From Pseudomonas sp. GD03944 (GTDB taxonomy: Bacteria > Pseudomonadota > Gammaproteobacteria > Pseudomonadales > Pseudomonadaceae), in contig NZ_JAOCAH010000006.1 in NCBI RefSeq assembly GCF_029839275.1, forward strand, positions 186,001 through 250,000: a stretch of 64,000 nucleotides of DNA, written 5' to 3'. The translations under genes were made by a program, and so were the position numbers. The notes under the pieces are model-generated. The model made no database searches. It saw only the letters and a program-made list of their open reading frames with translations, and had not been told where the DNA came from. Below are positions 20,761 through 30,014 of the stretch, in pieces; the first letter of the stretch is position 1, and every line of letters starts with the position of its first letter.

Positions 20761-22236
20761 TCAGCGGAGGAAGACGATGTTCACCAGCAGGTAGAAGCCA
20801 GCCGCCAGGGTCATCGCGGCCGGCAAGGTCAGCGCCCAGGCCAGCAGGATGGTGCGCACCGTACCGGCCTGCAGGCCGCTGCGGTTGGCGACCATGGTGC
20901 CCGCCACGCCGGACGACAGCACATGGGTGGTGGAAACCGGCAGGCTGAACACGTTGGCCATGCCGATGGCCACGGCGGCGGTCACTTGGGCACTCATGCC
21001 CTGAGCGTAGGTCATGCCACCACGGCCGATCTTCTCGCCCACGGTCAGCACCACGCGCTTCCAGCCGACCATGGTGCCCAGGCCGAGCGCCAGGGCCACC
21101 GCGATGATCACCCAGAACGGCACGTATTCCGTGGTCGCCGTGAGGTCCTTGCGCAGTTTTTCCAGGTCACGCTTCTCAGCGGCCGGCAGCAGGTCGAGTT
21201 TGCCCACCTTGCGAGCGGCATCGTCCAGGCACAACAGGTAGCGGCGGAGCTCCACCCGGGTGCCATCCGGCAGCTCGGAGTAGCTGCGAATGCCATCGAG
21301 GCGGCTGAGCAAGGTCGTCAGGGTCGCCTCGGTCTGCTTCGGATCGCAGCGGAATTCCTTCGGCAGCTCGGTGGTGCTGGGCTTGCCCAGCGCCAGGTAC
21401 TCGGACAGCGAATCGGAATTACGCTGGTAGAACTCGCCCAGGTGCACCGCCGCATCGCGGGTCCGGGCGATTTCATAGGTGGTGCTTTCCAGGTTCAGGG
21501 CGAACTGCGCCGGCACGATGCCGATCAGCACCAGCATGATCAGGCCGATGCCCTTCTGGCCATCGTTGGAACCGTGCACGAAGCTCACGCCCATGGCCGA
21601 CGCCACCAGCACCAGGCGGTTCCAGAACGGCGGGTGCTTCTTGCCCTTCTCCTCGGCCCGCTGTTCCGGCGAGGAATGCATGGTGGACTGTGGCTTCCAC
21701 AGCTTCAGGCCGAGCAGCAGCAGGCCGGCCACGGCGAAACCGGCGACCGGCGACAGCAGCAGGGAAAGGCCGATGTCGGTGGCCTTCTGCCAGTTCACGC
21801 CGTCGGCGACGGTGATGTCGGTGAGCATGGCGTTGGCCAGGCCCACGCCGAGAATCGAGCCGATCAGGGTATGGGAGCTGGACGCCGGGATACCGAAGTA
21901 CCAGGTCCCCAGGTTCCAGATGATGGCGCCAGCCAGCAGCGAGAACACCATGGCCAGCCCCTGGCCGGTGTCCACATTGATCAGCAGCTCGACGGGCAGC
22001 AGGTGGACGATGGCGTATGCCACCCCGACCCCACCCAGCAACACCCCGAGGAAGTTGAACACCCCCGAGGAAAATACCGCCAGGTTGGGCGTCATCGCCT
22101 TGGTGTAGATCACCGTGGCAACGGCGTTGGCCGTATCGTGAAAACCGTTGATGAATTCGAACGCGAGCACGAAGGTCAGTGCGACGACCAGGCTCACCAC
22201 GAGCCAGGCGTCCAGACCTGCGAAAAAAGAGAGCAT
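20761..22236 (-). CDS. Low-affinity inorganic phosphate transporter (PiT family)
   Basis: A 491-residue inner-membrane symporter, about the size of E. coli PitA. It has the two inverted PiT signatures: FINGFHDTANAVATVIYT near residues 27-44 and the SFVHGSNDGQKGIGL repeat near 245. A charged cytoplasmic segment of about 150 residues lies between the two halves, and there is a second membrane block (GKRIG...SLPVSTTHVLSSGVAGTM) near the end. It transports phosphate as a metal-phosphate complex with protons. The start at MLSFFAGLDAW gives the family length; ten extra codons upstream are open but not conserved. No Pho box was recognised in the 280-bp upstream gap, consistent with constitutive expression. 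Confidence 0.93.
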   Translation of the reverse strand: MLSFFAGLDAWLVVSLVVALTFVLAFEFINGFHDTANAVATVIYTKAMTPNLAVFSSGVFNFLGVLLGGVGVAYAIVHLLPVELLINVDTGQGLAMVFSLLAGAIIWNLGTWYFGIPASSSHTLIGSILGVGLANAMLTDITVADGVNWQKATDIGLSLLLSPVAGFAVAGLLLLGLKLWKPQSTMHSSPEQRAEEKGKKHPPFWNRLVLVASAMGVSFVHGSNDGQKGIGLIMLVLIGIVPAQFALNLESTTYEIARTRDAAVHLGEFYQRNSDSLSEYLALGKPSTTELPKEFRCDPKQTEATLTTLLSRLDGIRSYSELPDGTRVELRRYLLCLDDAARKVGKLDLLPAAEKRDLEKLRKDLTATTEYVPFWVIIAVALALGLGTMVGWKRVVLTVGEKIGRGGMTYAQGMSAQVTAAVAIGMANVFSLPVSTTHVLSSGVAGTMVANRSGLQAGTVRTILLAWALTLPAAMTLAAGFYLLVNIVFLR

Positions 22237-22515
22237 GCAAGAGCACTCTGAATTGGGGGCGCGCATTGTTACAAAAGTTTTTCAGAATTACAGCAGACGA
22301 ACGCAGGATAGTTCGGGGCCGCTCATCGCTTTTTACGGCCTTAGGGGACAACGATCGGCGATCTTTGGGCGAAAACCGGGCAATGCCTTCGAACGGATCA
22401 GGCGCCAGGATGTTGCTGATTCAGGCCGATCGGCATCTTCTGCAACGAAGAGAAACACCAGACCCCACCCGCGCGAGTCGCGCTGTGCTAGGCCTGCACC
22501 GCCGCCCGACCCCGA

Positions 22516-23427
22516 TCAGGCCGTACGCCACTGCGCCACCGTGGCCGCGCTGATGCTCACCCCGCCACAGACCACGATGACCACGTCGTGCGCTTCAGCA
22601 ATGGCCGGGTGATCGAGATACCCCACCGCCAGCGACACGCCGCACGCCGGCTCCACCAACTGGCGCAGGTCGTCGGCATACCGCACCACGCCCTGCTTCG
22701 CCTGCTCATCGCTCAGCACCACACTGGCGTGGGGGAACGAGCGGATCGCCTGCACCGGCCAAGCGGACACCTGAGACGCCGCCAGCGACCCGGCGATGGT
22801 CTTCACCTCACTCAGGCGTACCGGCTCACCGGCCGCCAGGGCCGCCGCGAACGATGCCGCGCCTTCGGTCTCGCAGGCAACCACCGTGCAATCCGTGCGC
22901 CCGTGGCGCAGCAGGCCGGTCATGATCCCCGCCAGCAGACCGCCCCCGCCCACCGAAGCGACGATGGTATCCACCTGCGGGCAGGCCTGGAGAACTTCAT
23001 CCACCAGGGTGCTGTGCCCCTCCCAGAGCAGCGGGTGGTCGAAGGCCGGCACGTAGGCGCAGCCCGCCTCCTTGGCCAATTCCAGCGCCAACTGATTGGA
23101 TTTGTCCCACAGCTTGCCGTGGACGATCACCTGCGCGCCAACCGCCTCGATCCGCGCGCGGGTCGCCTCCGGTGTGGTCTGCGGCACCACGATGCAGGCC
23201 TGCACGCCCAGCCCGGCAGCCACCACGGCCGTGGCGTAGCCGGCGTTGCCGCCGGACGGGCACACCAGGCGCGTATTCCCCGCCTCCACCGCCTGGCTGC
23301 AGAACAGGCCCATGCCACGCATCTTGAACGAGCCGCTCGGCTGCAGGTTTTCCAGCTTGAGCCAGATCCGCCGGGACGGCGTGGACAGACCGGGGTGCAG
23401 GATCAGCGGTGTTTGAATGTGCAGCAT
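22516..23427 (-). CDS. PLP-dependent serine/threonine dehydratase-like enzyme
   Basis: A 303-residue fold-type II PLP enzyme. The Schiff-base lysine is Lys35 in QPSGSFKMRG, the substrate loop reads PSGGNAGYATA, and the phosphate-binding glycine loop is SVGGGGLLAG. Length and motifs fit the single-domain L-serine/L-threonine ammonia-lyase group, which lacks the regulatory ACT domain of IlvA. The start at MLHIQTPL was chosen because the upstream 46 open codons do not resemble the family. It would yield pyruvate or 2-oxobutyrate. No operon partner is evident; the gene is divergent from the PhoD-like phosphatase. Confidence 0.87.
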   Translation of the reverse strand: MLHIQTPLILHPGLSTPSRRIWLKLENLQPSGSFKMRGMGLFCSQAVEAGNTRLVCPSGGNAGYATAVVAAGLGVQACIVVPQTTPEATRARIEAVGAQVIVHGKLWDKSNQLALELAKEAGCAYVPAFDHPLLWEGHSTLVDEVLQACPQVDTIVASVGGGGLLAGIMTGLLRHGRTDCTVVACETEGAASFAAALAAGEPVRLSEVKTIAGSLAASQVSAWPVQAIRSFPHASVVLSDEQAKQGVVRYADDLRQLVEPACGVSLAVGYLDHPAIAEAHDVVIVVCGGVSISAATVAQWRTA

Positions 23428-23652
23428 GGCGTTCTCTCGACGGCGATTCAGGGGACAGAGGATGAGCACCACGCTACCTGCACAAGGCGATTTCGTCTTG
23501 GATGAAATTGCAGGCCTGACGCCCCGCTTCGCCGACTGCCGGCACCGCACCGCTTGAAAGCCCAACTACGCTCTTACTCGCCCTCCAGCAGGCGGACGTG
23601 TTCTACAACCAGGGAGACGGCGTTCCTTTCACCGATCAAGGAGGACTTCCCC

Positions 23653-25194
23653 ATGAGTGTGTTACTCGGCCCGATCCTGCAATTTCGTGGCATTCACAAT
23701 GGCACATACCATGTATCGGCACTGGTGGTGCTGCCGCGCGCCCCGACGCCAACGCCCCCCGTTGCCACGGCGACGTCGCCCAGCGGGGTGACGGTGAAAC
23801 CGGCCGTGCTGTTGGCCGATGTGCCGGTGCTCAACCCGCGCGCCAAGGTATTTCGCGTGGACTTTCATGCCAAGCAGGGCAGCAGCGGCGAGACCGTGCG
23901 CTACAGCGTCGCGGGCATCGAGGCGCAGTTCAGCGTGCCGGCCAGGAACGAGGCGCCGCGCATGGCCTTCGCCTCCTGCTTCGGTTTTTCCAGCCCGCAG
24001 CTGATGGAGAAGATCGACGACAACCACGAGCGCTGGAAGCACCTGATCAGGGAGCACCAGGCGCAGCCGTTCCATGTGTTTCTGATGGGGGGCGATCAGG
24101 TCTACAGCGACTCCATGCGCTACGAGGCCACCACCATGCGCGACTGGCTGGCCAAGACCTGGAGCCAGCGGGCCACCGCCCCCTGGACCAAGCAGATGGA
24201 GCACCAGCTCGACGGCTTCTTCACCAACCTGTACCTGACACGCTGGAAGCAGGACGAACCGAAGCAAGCGCTCGCCAGCATCCCGACCATCATGATGTGG
24301 GACGACCACGACATCTTCGACGGCTGGGGCTCATACTCCACCGACCTGCATGAAAGCCCGGTGCTGGGCGGCATCTTTCGCACCGCCTCGCGCTACTTCA
24401 AGATCTTCCAGCAGCAGATCGCCGACATCGACGCCGACACGCACCCCAGCGCGGTACCAGGCTCGACCGGTTTCCACATGGGCTTCAAGGACTTGGGCGG
24501 ATTGGCGATCCTGGTGCCGGACCTGCGTTTCGAGCGCCAGCCGGACCTGACCCGCCCGGCCTATTCCCCCACCCGGATCGTCAGCAACGAAAGCTGGAAA
24601 GCGATGATCGAGTGGCTCGCCACGGTGAAGAAGCACCAGCACCTGGTCGTGGTGTCGAGCATCCCGGTGGCCTACCTCGACCTGCACCTGGCGGAGCGCA
24701 TGCTGCTGTCCGCACCGGGCCGCCAGGAACTGGAAGACGACCTGCGCGACCACTGGCGCAGCGAGCCCCATGTCGCCGAGCGGCGCCGCCTGATCCATGG
24801 CCTGCTCGACTTCGCCGCCCGCGAAAAGACCAAGGTCACCATCGTCTCGGGCGACGTACATGTGGCCGGTGCCTGCCTGATCGAATCCCAGCGCCCCGAG
24901 CACACCGGGGGCGAGTACAACACCATTCACCAGTTGATCGCCTCCGGCATGGTCCATCCAGCGCCCAAGGCCTATGAGGTCTGGTTCCTCGAGCAGATCG
25001 GCGCCAGTCCCGAGACCATCGACGTCCGGATCACCGGTTCGATGCAGCCGATCGGCACCAAGGGCCAATACCTGATCCCGGCGCGCAACTGGCTGGCCCT
25101 GGAGCCGGACAGCAAGGCGGACGGGCGCAAGCGGCTCTGGGCGAAATGGCACATCGAAGGCCTGCCACACCCGGTGGAACGGCTGATCAACTAG
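23653..25194 (+). CDS. PhoD-like alkaline phosphatase family protein
   Basis: A 513-residue metallophosphoesterase-fold protein. Motifs appear in the expected order: an N-terminal beta-sandwich-like region, then MAFASCFGF and LMGGDQVYSDSMR (metal site 1, near residues 110-155), IMMWDDHDIFDGWGSY (near 215), VVVSSIPVAYLDL, and TIVSGDVHVAGACL (near 396). No Tat or Sec signal peptide is seen, unlike secreted PhoD, so this is probably a cytoplasmic relative. A strong AAGGAGG precedes the chosen start by 9 nt; an ATG-like extension upstream is rejected. Substrate is unknown (phosphodiesters or phosphomonoesters). Confidence 0.85.
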   Translation: MSVLLGPILQFRGIHNGTYHVSALVVLPRAPTPTPPVATATSPSGVTVKPAVLLADVPVLNPRAKVFRVDFHAKQGSSGETVRYSVAGIEAQFSVPARNEAPRMAFASCFGFSSPQLMEKIDDNHERWKHLIREHQAQPFHVFLMGGDQVYSDSMRYEATTMRDWLAKTWSQRATAPWTKQMEHQLDGFFTNLYLTRWKQDEPKQALASIPTIMMWDDHDIFDGWGSYSTDLHESPVLGGIFRTASRYFKIFQQQIADIDADTHPSAVPGSTGFHMGFKDLGGLAILVPDLRFERQPDLTRPAYSPTRIVSNESWKAMIEWLATVKKHQHLVVVSSIPVAYLDLHLAERMLLSAPGRQELEDDLRDHWRSEPHVAERRRLIHGLLDFAAREKTKVTIVSGDVHVAGACLIESQRPEHTGGEYNTIHQLIASGMVHPAPKAYEVWFLEQIGASPETIDVRITGSMQPIGTKGQYLIPARNWLALEPDSKADGRKRLWAKWHIEGLPHPVERLIN

Positions 25195-25303
25195 CCAGCG
25201 GGCGCGGCTCCGCTCTGGGCGTTCGGGTGAGCGCCCGGTATTCCCAAGGCCGGTGCGAAGTGCTATCAGTGAGGGCCCTTCGCAGCCGGTTCGCAGCACG
25301 CGC

Positions 25304-26146
25304 ATGGACACCTACTCGACAGGCGAAAGCCACCACACCCATTCCAGCAAGGATTGGGTCATGCGGGCCGCCCCCACGCCGCAGATGGAACGGATCGAGG
25401 CATATTTCCTTGGCCATGGCTTCGAAATGCACCGCCACGACACCTACGCCATCGGCCGCACGCTGTCCGGGGTGCAGAGTTTTCACTACGGCAAGGAGAA
25501 GGTGAACAACCTGCCCGGCCAGACCATGGTGCTGCACCCGGACGAGCCCCACGACGGCCACGCCGGCAGCGACGAAGGCTTCCGCTACCGCATGTTCTAC
25601 CTGGAGCCCGCCGTCATTCAGGAGATCCTGGGCGGCAAGCCCCTGCCCTTCATCAAGGGCGGCGTATCCGGCGACCCACGCCTGTTCGCCGCCACCGAGG
25701 TGCTGCTGCGCGACCTCGACACCCCGCTCGACCCGCTGGAAATGGACGATGCCCTGTATGACCTGACCATGGCCCTGCAGGACGCCGCTGGTGTGCGCAA
25801 GGGCCGCCAGATCATCAACTACGCGGCCGCCCAGCGTGCTCGGGAGCGGATGCTCGCCAGCCTGCAGGACGGCGTGACCCTGGAGGAGCTGGAACAGGCC
25901 ACGGACACCGACCGCTGGCGCCTGTCCCGGGATTTCCGCGAGCTGTTCGGCACCAGCCCCTACCGCTACCTGACGCTGCGTCGGCTGGACCTGGTGCGCC
26001 AGGCGATCGCCCAGGGCGCGCCACTGGTGGAGGCCGCCGCCCTGGCCGGGTTCGCCGACCAGAGCCACATGACCCGCCAGTTCGTCAAAGCCTTCGGCCA
26101 CTCGCCGGGCCGCTGGCAGAAAATGCTCCAGGCCCGCCGCGGCTAA
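25304..26146 (+). CDS. AraC family transcriptional regulator
   Basis: A 280-residue regulator with an N-terminal cupin-like sensor domain (FEMHRHDTYAIGRTLSGVQSF...GQTMVLHPDEPHDG, residues 35-90) and a C-terminal double helix-turn-helix. The second HTH has the AraC signature VEAAALAGFADQSHMTRQFVKAFGHSPGRW. The start MDTYSTG is preferred; a GTG 17 codons upstream is also open. A cupin gene follows 75 bp downstream and may be its target. The inducer is unknown. Confidence 0.92.
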   Translation: MDTYSTGESHHTHSSKDWVMRAAPTPQMERIEAYFLGHGFEMHRHDTYAIGRTLSGVQSFHYGKEKVNNLPGQTMVLHPDEPHDGHAGSDEGFRYRMFYLEPAVIQEILGGKPLPFIKGGVSGDPRLFAATEVLLRDLDTPLDPLEMDDALYDLTMALQDAAGVRKGRQIINYAAAQRARERMLASLQDGVTLEELEQATDTDRWRLSRDFRELFGTSPYRYLTLRRLDLVRQAIAQGAPLVEAAALAGFADQSHMTRQFVKAFGHSPGRWQKMLQARRG

Positions 26147-26221
26147 GCACTGCAATAACGTACAAGATCGACACCGGCACGCTGCGTAGCATCGGGGCAT
26201 CCAACAGTCAGGAGCCCCCAG

Positions 26222-26590
26222 ATGTCCAGCTACCAGAGCGTCAACCTCGCCCAGAAATACAGCCTGTTCACCGAGCAATGGCAACCCAAGGTGGTCGCCG
26301 AGATGAACGACTACCAATTCAAGATCGCCCGCCTCGAAGGGGACTTCGTCTGGCACAGCCACGCCGAGACCGATGAGACGTTCATCGTGGTCGACGGCCA
26401 GTTGCGCATCGATTTTCGGGACGGGTTCGTCCTGCTCAATGCCGGCGAACTGTTCGTCGTGCCCAGGGGCGTGGAACACAAGCCCTATGCCGAACGGGAG
26501 GTGAAGCTGATGCTGATCGAGCCCAAGGGGGTGCTGAACACCGGCGATGAAATCACCGAACGCACGGCGCAGAACGATATCTGGATCTGA
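26222..26590 (+). CDS. Small single-domain cupin protein
   Basis: A 122-residue protein with one cupin barrel. Motif 1 is WHSHAETDETFIVVDG (His-x-His...Glu metal ligands, residues 42-57). Motif 2 is LNAGELFVVPRGVEHKP (His near residue 85). All four usual metal ligands are present, so it may be a metalloenzyme. GGAG lies 7 nt before the ATG. It follows the AraC gene and is plausibly regulated by it. Reaction unknown. Confidence 0.88.
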   Translation: MSSYQSVNLAQKYSLFTEQWQPKVVAEMNDYQFKIARLEGDFVWHSHAETDETFIVVDGQLRIDFRDGFVLLNAGELFVVPRGVEHKPYAEREVKLMLIEPKGVLNTGDEITERTAQNDIWI

Positions 26591-26663
26591 GGCAGGTGCA
26601 GCGCCCGGCGCTGCCAGTGCGGCCAACCGGCCGTAGAGAGGTGGCTGCCCATAAACGGCAGGC

Positions 26664-26706
26664 ATAAAAAAACCGGGAGTAAACCGTTTGGGTTCGGCTC
26701 CCGGTT
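26664..26706 (-). terminator. Rho-independent terminator of the DUF2790 gene
   Basis: AACCGGGAG pairs with CTCCCGGTT, with an inner AACC/GGTT arm. On the minus strand the stem is followed by a run of seven T residues. It lies 17 bp past the DUF2790 stop codon. On the plus strand it lacks a T-run. Confidence 0.88.
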
Positions 26707-26722
26707 GTCAGTACGCATTGGC

Positions 26723-26980
26723 TCAACCCGAGGTGTTCTGGCCGCCAAGCTGGAGGAACTGCACGGACTGTACGTAACCGTTGCTGTCCTGGTAGACCAT
26801 GGTGACCGGCACCACACCGACTTCCTGGCTGACGTCGGTCAGCGAGATCACTTTCTTCACATCCAGTTTCATGCCGTACTCGTAGTTCGGCGCCTGGGTG
26901 TCGGCGTTATCGGCGGACGCGGCGAAGGCAGCGGGAGCCAGAGTGAACAGTGCAGCGGCGAGGGCGATGGTAGCTTTCAT
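26723..26980 (-). CDS. DUF2790 small secreted protein
   Basis: An 85-residue protein with a clear signal peptide (MKATIALAAALFTLAPAAFA|AS). The mature part of about 65 residues contains the DUF2790 core: YEYGMKLDVKKVISLTDVS, then VGVVPVTMVYQDSNGYVQSVQF. This family is common in Pseudomonas as multiple small periplasmic paralogues; function is unknown, and some members respond to metals or phosphate stress. The start at MKATIAL follows an AGGAGTTACC site, so the twelve open codons upstream are rejected. It is divergent from an Rrf2 gene. Confidence 0.87.
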   Translation of the reverse strand: MKATIALAAALFTLAPAAFAASADNADTQAPNYEYGMKLDVKKVISLTDVSQEVGVVPVTMVYQDSNGYVQSVQFLQLGGQNTSG

Positions 26981-27233
26981 GTCGGTAACTCCTGAGTGAT
27001 TTAACGGTAAGTACATGCAGTTACCTGATCGGTCCGGGCGTCTGTGCCTGGGGTTTCGTCCGGTATCTGCTGGGGACGGGGTTAGTTAACCACCGCGTAT
27101 TCCCGCCGAAAAATCGACCCGATTTGTACCAAAGATCATTGCCACTGATAGTTGAGCCTGATCGATCAACGAGCATCGATAGTCGAGCACCATGGGCGTG
27201 CCGCTCCGCTCGCCCGCCGTCTCGTAACTCGCC

Positions 27234-27262
27234 TTGTTGCATGCGGGCCGCTTTGTTATACC
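27234..27262 (+). promoter_or_regulatory. Putative promoter of the second Rrf2 gene
   Basis: TTGTTG (27234-27239), a 17-bp spacer and TATACC (27257-27262) lie 30 bp before the Rrf2 start codon. The match to consensus is only fair. The remainder of the 311-bp spacer (26981-27291) shows no gene or strong repeat. Confidence 0.4.
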
Positions 27263-27291
27263 TGCCAGCCTCTCGCCAGGATGACCGCCCG

Positions 27292-27738
27292 ATGCGCCAC
27301 GACAGCCGCCTCTCCCGCATGCTGCACGTACTGATCCACATGGATCGTCACGCCCAGCGGGCGACCTCCGACAACATCGCGCAAATGCTCGGCACCAACC
27401 CGGTGGTGGTGCGCCGTACCATGGCGGGCCTTCGCGAACAGGGCTACGTGCGGTCGGAAAAGGGCCATGGCGGCGGTTGGACGCTGGCGCGCCCGCTGAG
27501 CGAGATCAGCATGCTCGACATCTACCAGGCCCTGGGCGAACCGCCGCTGTTCGCCATCGGGCTGTCCAACGAGAACCCCAGCTGCCTGGTCGAACAGGCG
27601 GTCAACGCCTCCCTGACCGAGGCCCTCGACCAGGCCCGCGCGCTGCTGCTCGAGCGCCTGAGCGGCATCACCCTGGCGGACCTCGCCGCCGATTTCGAGC
27701 AGCGTTACCACACGGTCATGGGACGCGCCCCCGACTGA
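27292..27738 (+). CDS. Rrf2 family transcriptional regulator without Fe-S cysteines (YwnA-like)
   Basis: A 148-residue winged-helix regulator. The HTH reads SDNIAQMLGTNPVVVRRTMAGLREQGYVRSEKGHGGGWTLARPL, a standard Rrf2 DNA-binding region. The C-terminal part has only one Cys (NPSCLVE), so the three-Cys Fe-S motif is absent and another signal, perhaps single-Cys redox, is likely. The start MRHDSRLSRMLHVL is the conserved N-terminus; the 56 upstream open codons are not. It is divergent from the DUF2790 gene and lies 215 bp upstream of fpvG. Its targets are not evident. Confidence 0.88.
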   Translation: MRHDSRLSRMLHVLIHMDRHAQRATSDNIAQMLGTNPVVVRRTMAGLREQGYVRSEKGHGGGWTLARPLSEISMLDIYQALGEPPLFAIGLSNENPSCLVEQAVNASLTEALDQARALLLERLSGITLADLAADFEQRYHTVMGRAPD

Positions 27739-27843
27739 CCCGCGCCGGCCACCGTCGGTCGCCGAAATGCACTTTTTTTGCAGTTGAAACGCCCCAGGAT
27801 GCGGGTTTTTCCCGTCTCGTTCGTCCTAGTAAGGTGAGCGAGA

Positions 27844-27862
27844 ACAAATGCGAATCAATCGC
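27844..27862. promoter_or_regulatory. Fur-box-like site upstream of fpvG
   Basis: The 19-nt site matches the consensus GATAATGAGAATCATTATC at 13 of 19 positions, with the core ATGCGAATCA intact in the expected register. It lies about 90 bp before fpvG, the start of an iron-acquisition operon that is iron-repressed in P. aeruginosa. Confidence 0.6.
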
Positions 27863-27952
27863 CGATGCTATATGATGCTCAGCGCATCCTGATCGCGTCT
27901 TCTCCGCTCGACGCTGCCTGACTCCGACAACCCGCGATAAAGACTCCGATGT

Positions 27953-29146
27953 ATGTCTAAGAAATCCCGTTCGAAACTCTGGTTTCTGGTTCACAGCTGG
28001 CTGGCCCTGCCGATCTGGTTCTTCGTCCTGATCGTCTGCGTGACCGGTACGCTGGCCGTTGTCAGCCAGGAAATCGTCTGGCTGGCCAACCCCGACGTCC
28101 GCGCCTCCAAGCCCTCGGACGACGCCGAGCTGCTGACGTTTGGCGAGCTGCTGGCCGCCATCAACAAGGCCGAACCGGAGATTTCCGTGCGTTCGCTGAC
28201 TCGCCCTGACGAGTCGCACTTCGCCATCACCGCCCGGGTTAACTACCCCGACGGCAGCTCCCCTACCCTCTACGTGAACCCCTACACCGGGGCCATCCAG
28301 GGGGTCAGCCCGCAATTCGATTTCCGCCAGTTCACCCGTGCCCTGCATGGCTGGTGGCTGGTGCCGTTCACCAATGGTTTCAGCTGGGGCTGGTACCTGG
28401 TGTCGCTGCTGGGCCTGCCGATGCTCGCCTCGCTGGTCACCGGCCTGGTGGTCTACAAGCGTTTCTGGAAAGGCTTCTTCAAGCCGCGCCTGCGTTTCAA
28501 CCAGGGTGCCCGTATCTTCTGGGGCGACTTCCACCGCCTGAGCGGCATCTGGTCGATCTGGTTCATCGCGGTGATCTCGATCACCGGCGTGTGGTTCCTG
28601 ATCCAGGCCATCCTGTTCGACAACCACGTCACCATCAGCACCGAAGGCGTGCCGCCGGTGGTGGCGCGTGAAGACGTGCCGAGCACCGCCGATGGCCGCC
28701 CCGCTCCGTGGATCGCCATCGACGAAGCCGGCCGCATCGCCATCGACAAGATCCCGAGCCTGGACATCAGCTCGGTGTTCCTGCCGGCCAACGCCTACAG
28801 CCACATTTTCGTCGAAGGCCGTGGCTGGTACCCGCTGATGTACCAGACTGCCGGGGTCAACCCGTACAACGGCGAGGTGGAGTACTCCCGCCTGCTGGGC
28901 GACCGCAGCAAGCTGGAGTTCGTCACCGAGTCCATGCGCCCCTTGCACACCGGTGATTTCGGCGGTATCTGGGTGAAGATGATCTGGTTCGTGTTCGGCC
29001 TGCTGCTCAGCATGATGGTCCTCAGCGGCATGCTGATCTGGAGCAAGCGCACTGTCCAAGCCACCGCAGCCGCGCTCAAGCGCCCTGCCCGCAAGACCCA
29101 GCCGGCCGCCCTCGCGCGCACGGAAACCAGTGAGGTGACCCCATGA
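27953..29146 (+). CDS. fpvG: Inner-membrane PepSY-domain reductase FpvG (ferripyoverdine iron reduction)
   Basis: A 397-residue PepSY-associated membrane protein. In P. aeruginosa FpvG reduces Fe3+ bound to pyoverdine in the periplasm so that iron is released and the siderophore recycled. Helix 1 covers about residues 9-38, further helices lie near 145-175 and 190-225, and a last one near 345-372. Conserved His residues sit at helix ends (LVHSW, RALHGWW, DFHRLSG), as in haem- or flavin-linked reductases of this family. PepSY segments occupy the periplasmic parts. It is the first gene of an eight-gene operon in the order fpvG-H-J-K-C-D-E-F, which is what makes the name secure. It overlaps fpvH by 4 bp. 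Confidence 0.93.
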   Translation: MSKKSRSKLWFLVHSWLALPIWFFVLIVCVTGTLAVVSQEIVWLANPDVRASKPSDDAELLTFGELLAAINKAEPEISVRSLTRPDESHFAITARVNYPDGSSPTLYVNPYTGAIQGVSPQFDFRQFTRALHGWWLVPFTNGFSWGWYLVSLLGLPMLASLVTGLVVYKRFWKGFFKPRLRFNQGARIFWGDFHRLSGIWSIWFIAVISITGVWFLIQAILFDNHVTISTEGVPPVVAREDVPSTADGRPAPWIAIDEAGRIAIDKIPSLDISSVFLPANAYSHIFVEGRGWYPLMYQTAGVNPYNGEVEYSRLLGDRSKLEFVTESMRPLHTGDFGGIWVKMIWFVFGLLLSMMVLSGMLIWSKRTVQATAAALKRPARKTQPAALARTETSEVTP

Positions 29147-29682
29147 GCAACGCGGTAGCCGCACAACAGCCTTCGACCCTGGCACGCCTGTGGCGCAAGT
29201 GGCGCTTCCACCTGAGCGTCGTGCTGCTGATCATTCCGCTGGGCTTCATGCCCAAGTACTTTCAGGACGTGGCGCTGTTCCGTGGCGACAGCGGCCTGGG
29301 CGAGCGTGAGTTCGGCGAACTGCAGGTCGGCCCATACAACGTGAAACTGGCCGAACTGCGCGCCCAGGCGCCGCTGCTGGACGGTCCGGCCGGCTACATC
29401 AAGACCTTCAACGCCGCGCTGTGCAAGGCCTGCATCGACCAGGTCAAGGCCACCTACGTGCGCGTTGGCAAGCCACGCAGCCTGCGCGCCGCCGGCGGTA
29501 TCTTCTTCGGCAGCCCCTACCGCATGAGCGCCAACGTACCGATTCCACCCCGCACCAAGCCCGATGCCGATCTCTGGATCACCATCGAAGGCTGGGACGG
29601 CGTGGTGCACCAGGCATCGATTCCGCTTGCCGAAGCATCCCCCGCCACCATCGCCTGGCTGAAGCAACAAGGAGGCAAATGA
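29143..29682 (+). CDS. fpvH: FpvH, membrane-anchored accessory protein of ferripyoverdine reduction
   Basis: A 179-residue protein with one N-terminal membrane segment (FHLSVVLLIIPLGFM, around residues 25-40) and a periplasmic domain. A CxxC motif occurs at ALCKACID near residue 90, suggesting a redox or metal site. It is known in P. aeruginosa as a partner of FpvG that is required for efficient iron release; its biochemical role is unclear. It is coupled to fpvG and fpvJ by ATGA-type overlaps. Confidence 0.88.
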   Translation: MSNAVAAQQPSTLARLWRKWRFHLSVVLLIIPLGFMPKYFQDVALFRGDSGLGEREFGELQVGPYNVKLAELRAQAPLLDGPAGYIKTFNAALCKACIDQVKATYVRVGKPRSLRAAGGIFFGSPYRMSANVPIPPRTKPDADLWITIEGWDGVVHQASIPLAEASPATIAWLKQQGGK

Positions 29683-30014
29683 TGATTACCAAGATCCGTA
29701 ACCGCTGGAGCCTGACCGCTGGAGCCGCCTTGCTGCTGCTCGGCACCCAGGCCTACGCACACAACCCGATGTGCCAGTGCGAAGAGCACGGCACCGAGGA
29801 AATCCGCTGCACCGGCGGTTTCTCCGACGGCAGCGGCGCCCCGGGCGTGACCCTGGATGTGATCAGCTACGACGAGAACATCCTGGTGCCCGGCAAGCTC
29901 GGTGACGATTCGACCATCACCTTCAAGCGCCCGGACGGTGAGTTCTACGTGCTGTTCGACGCAGGCCCGGGCCACGTGGTGGAAGTCGATCACACGGAAA
30001 TCGGTGGCCAATGA
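29679..30014 (+). CDS. fpvJ: FpvJ, small periplasmic protein of ferripyoverdine reduction
   Basis: A 111-residue protein with a signal peptide (LTAGAALLLLGTQAYA|HN). The mature protein begins HNPMCQCEEHGTEEIRC, a His/Cys-rich motif that could bind metal, followed by a beta-rich domain ending with several acidic and His residues (GPGHVVEVDHTEIGGQ). The start overlaps the fpvH stop (ATGATG; the second ATG is an equally possible start). It corresponds to fpvJ by operon position. Confidence 0.87.
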   Translation: MMITKIRNRWSLTAGAALLLLGTQAYAHNPMCQCEEHGTEEIRCTGGFSDGSGAPGVTLDVISYDENILVPGKLGDDSTITFKRPDGEFYVLFDAGPGHVVEVDHTEIGGQ

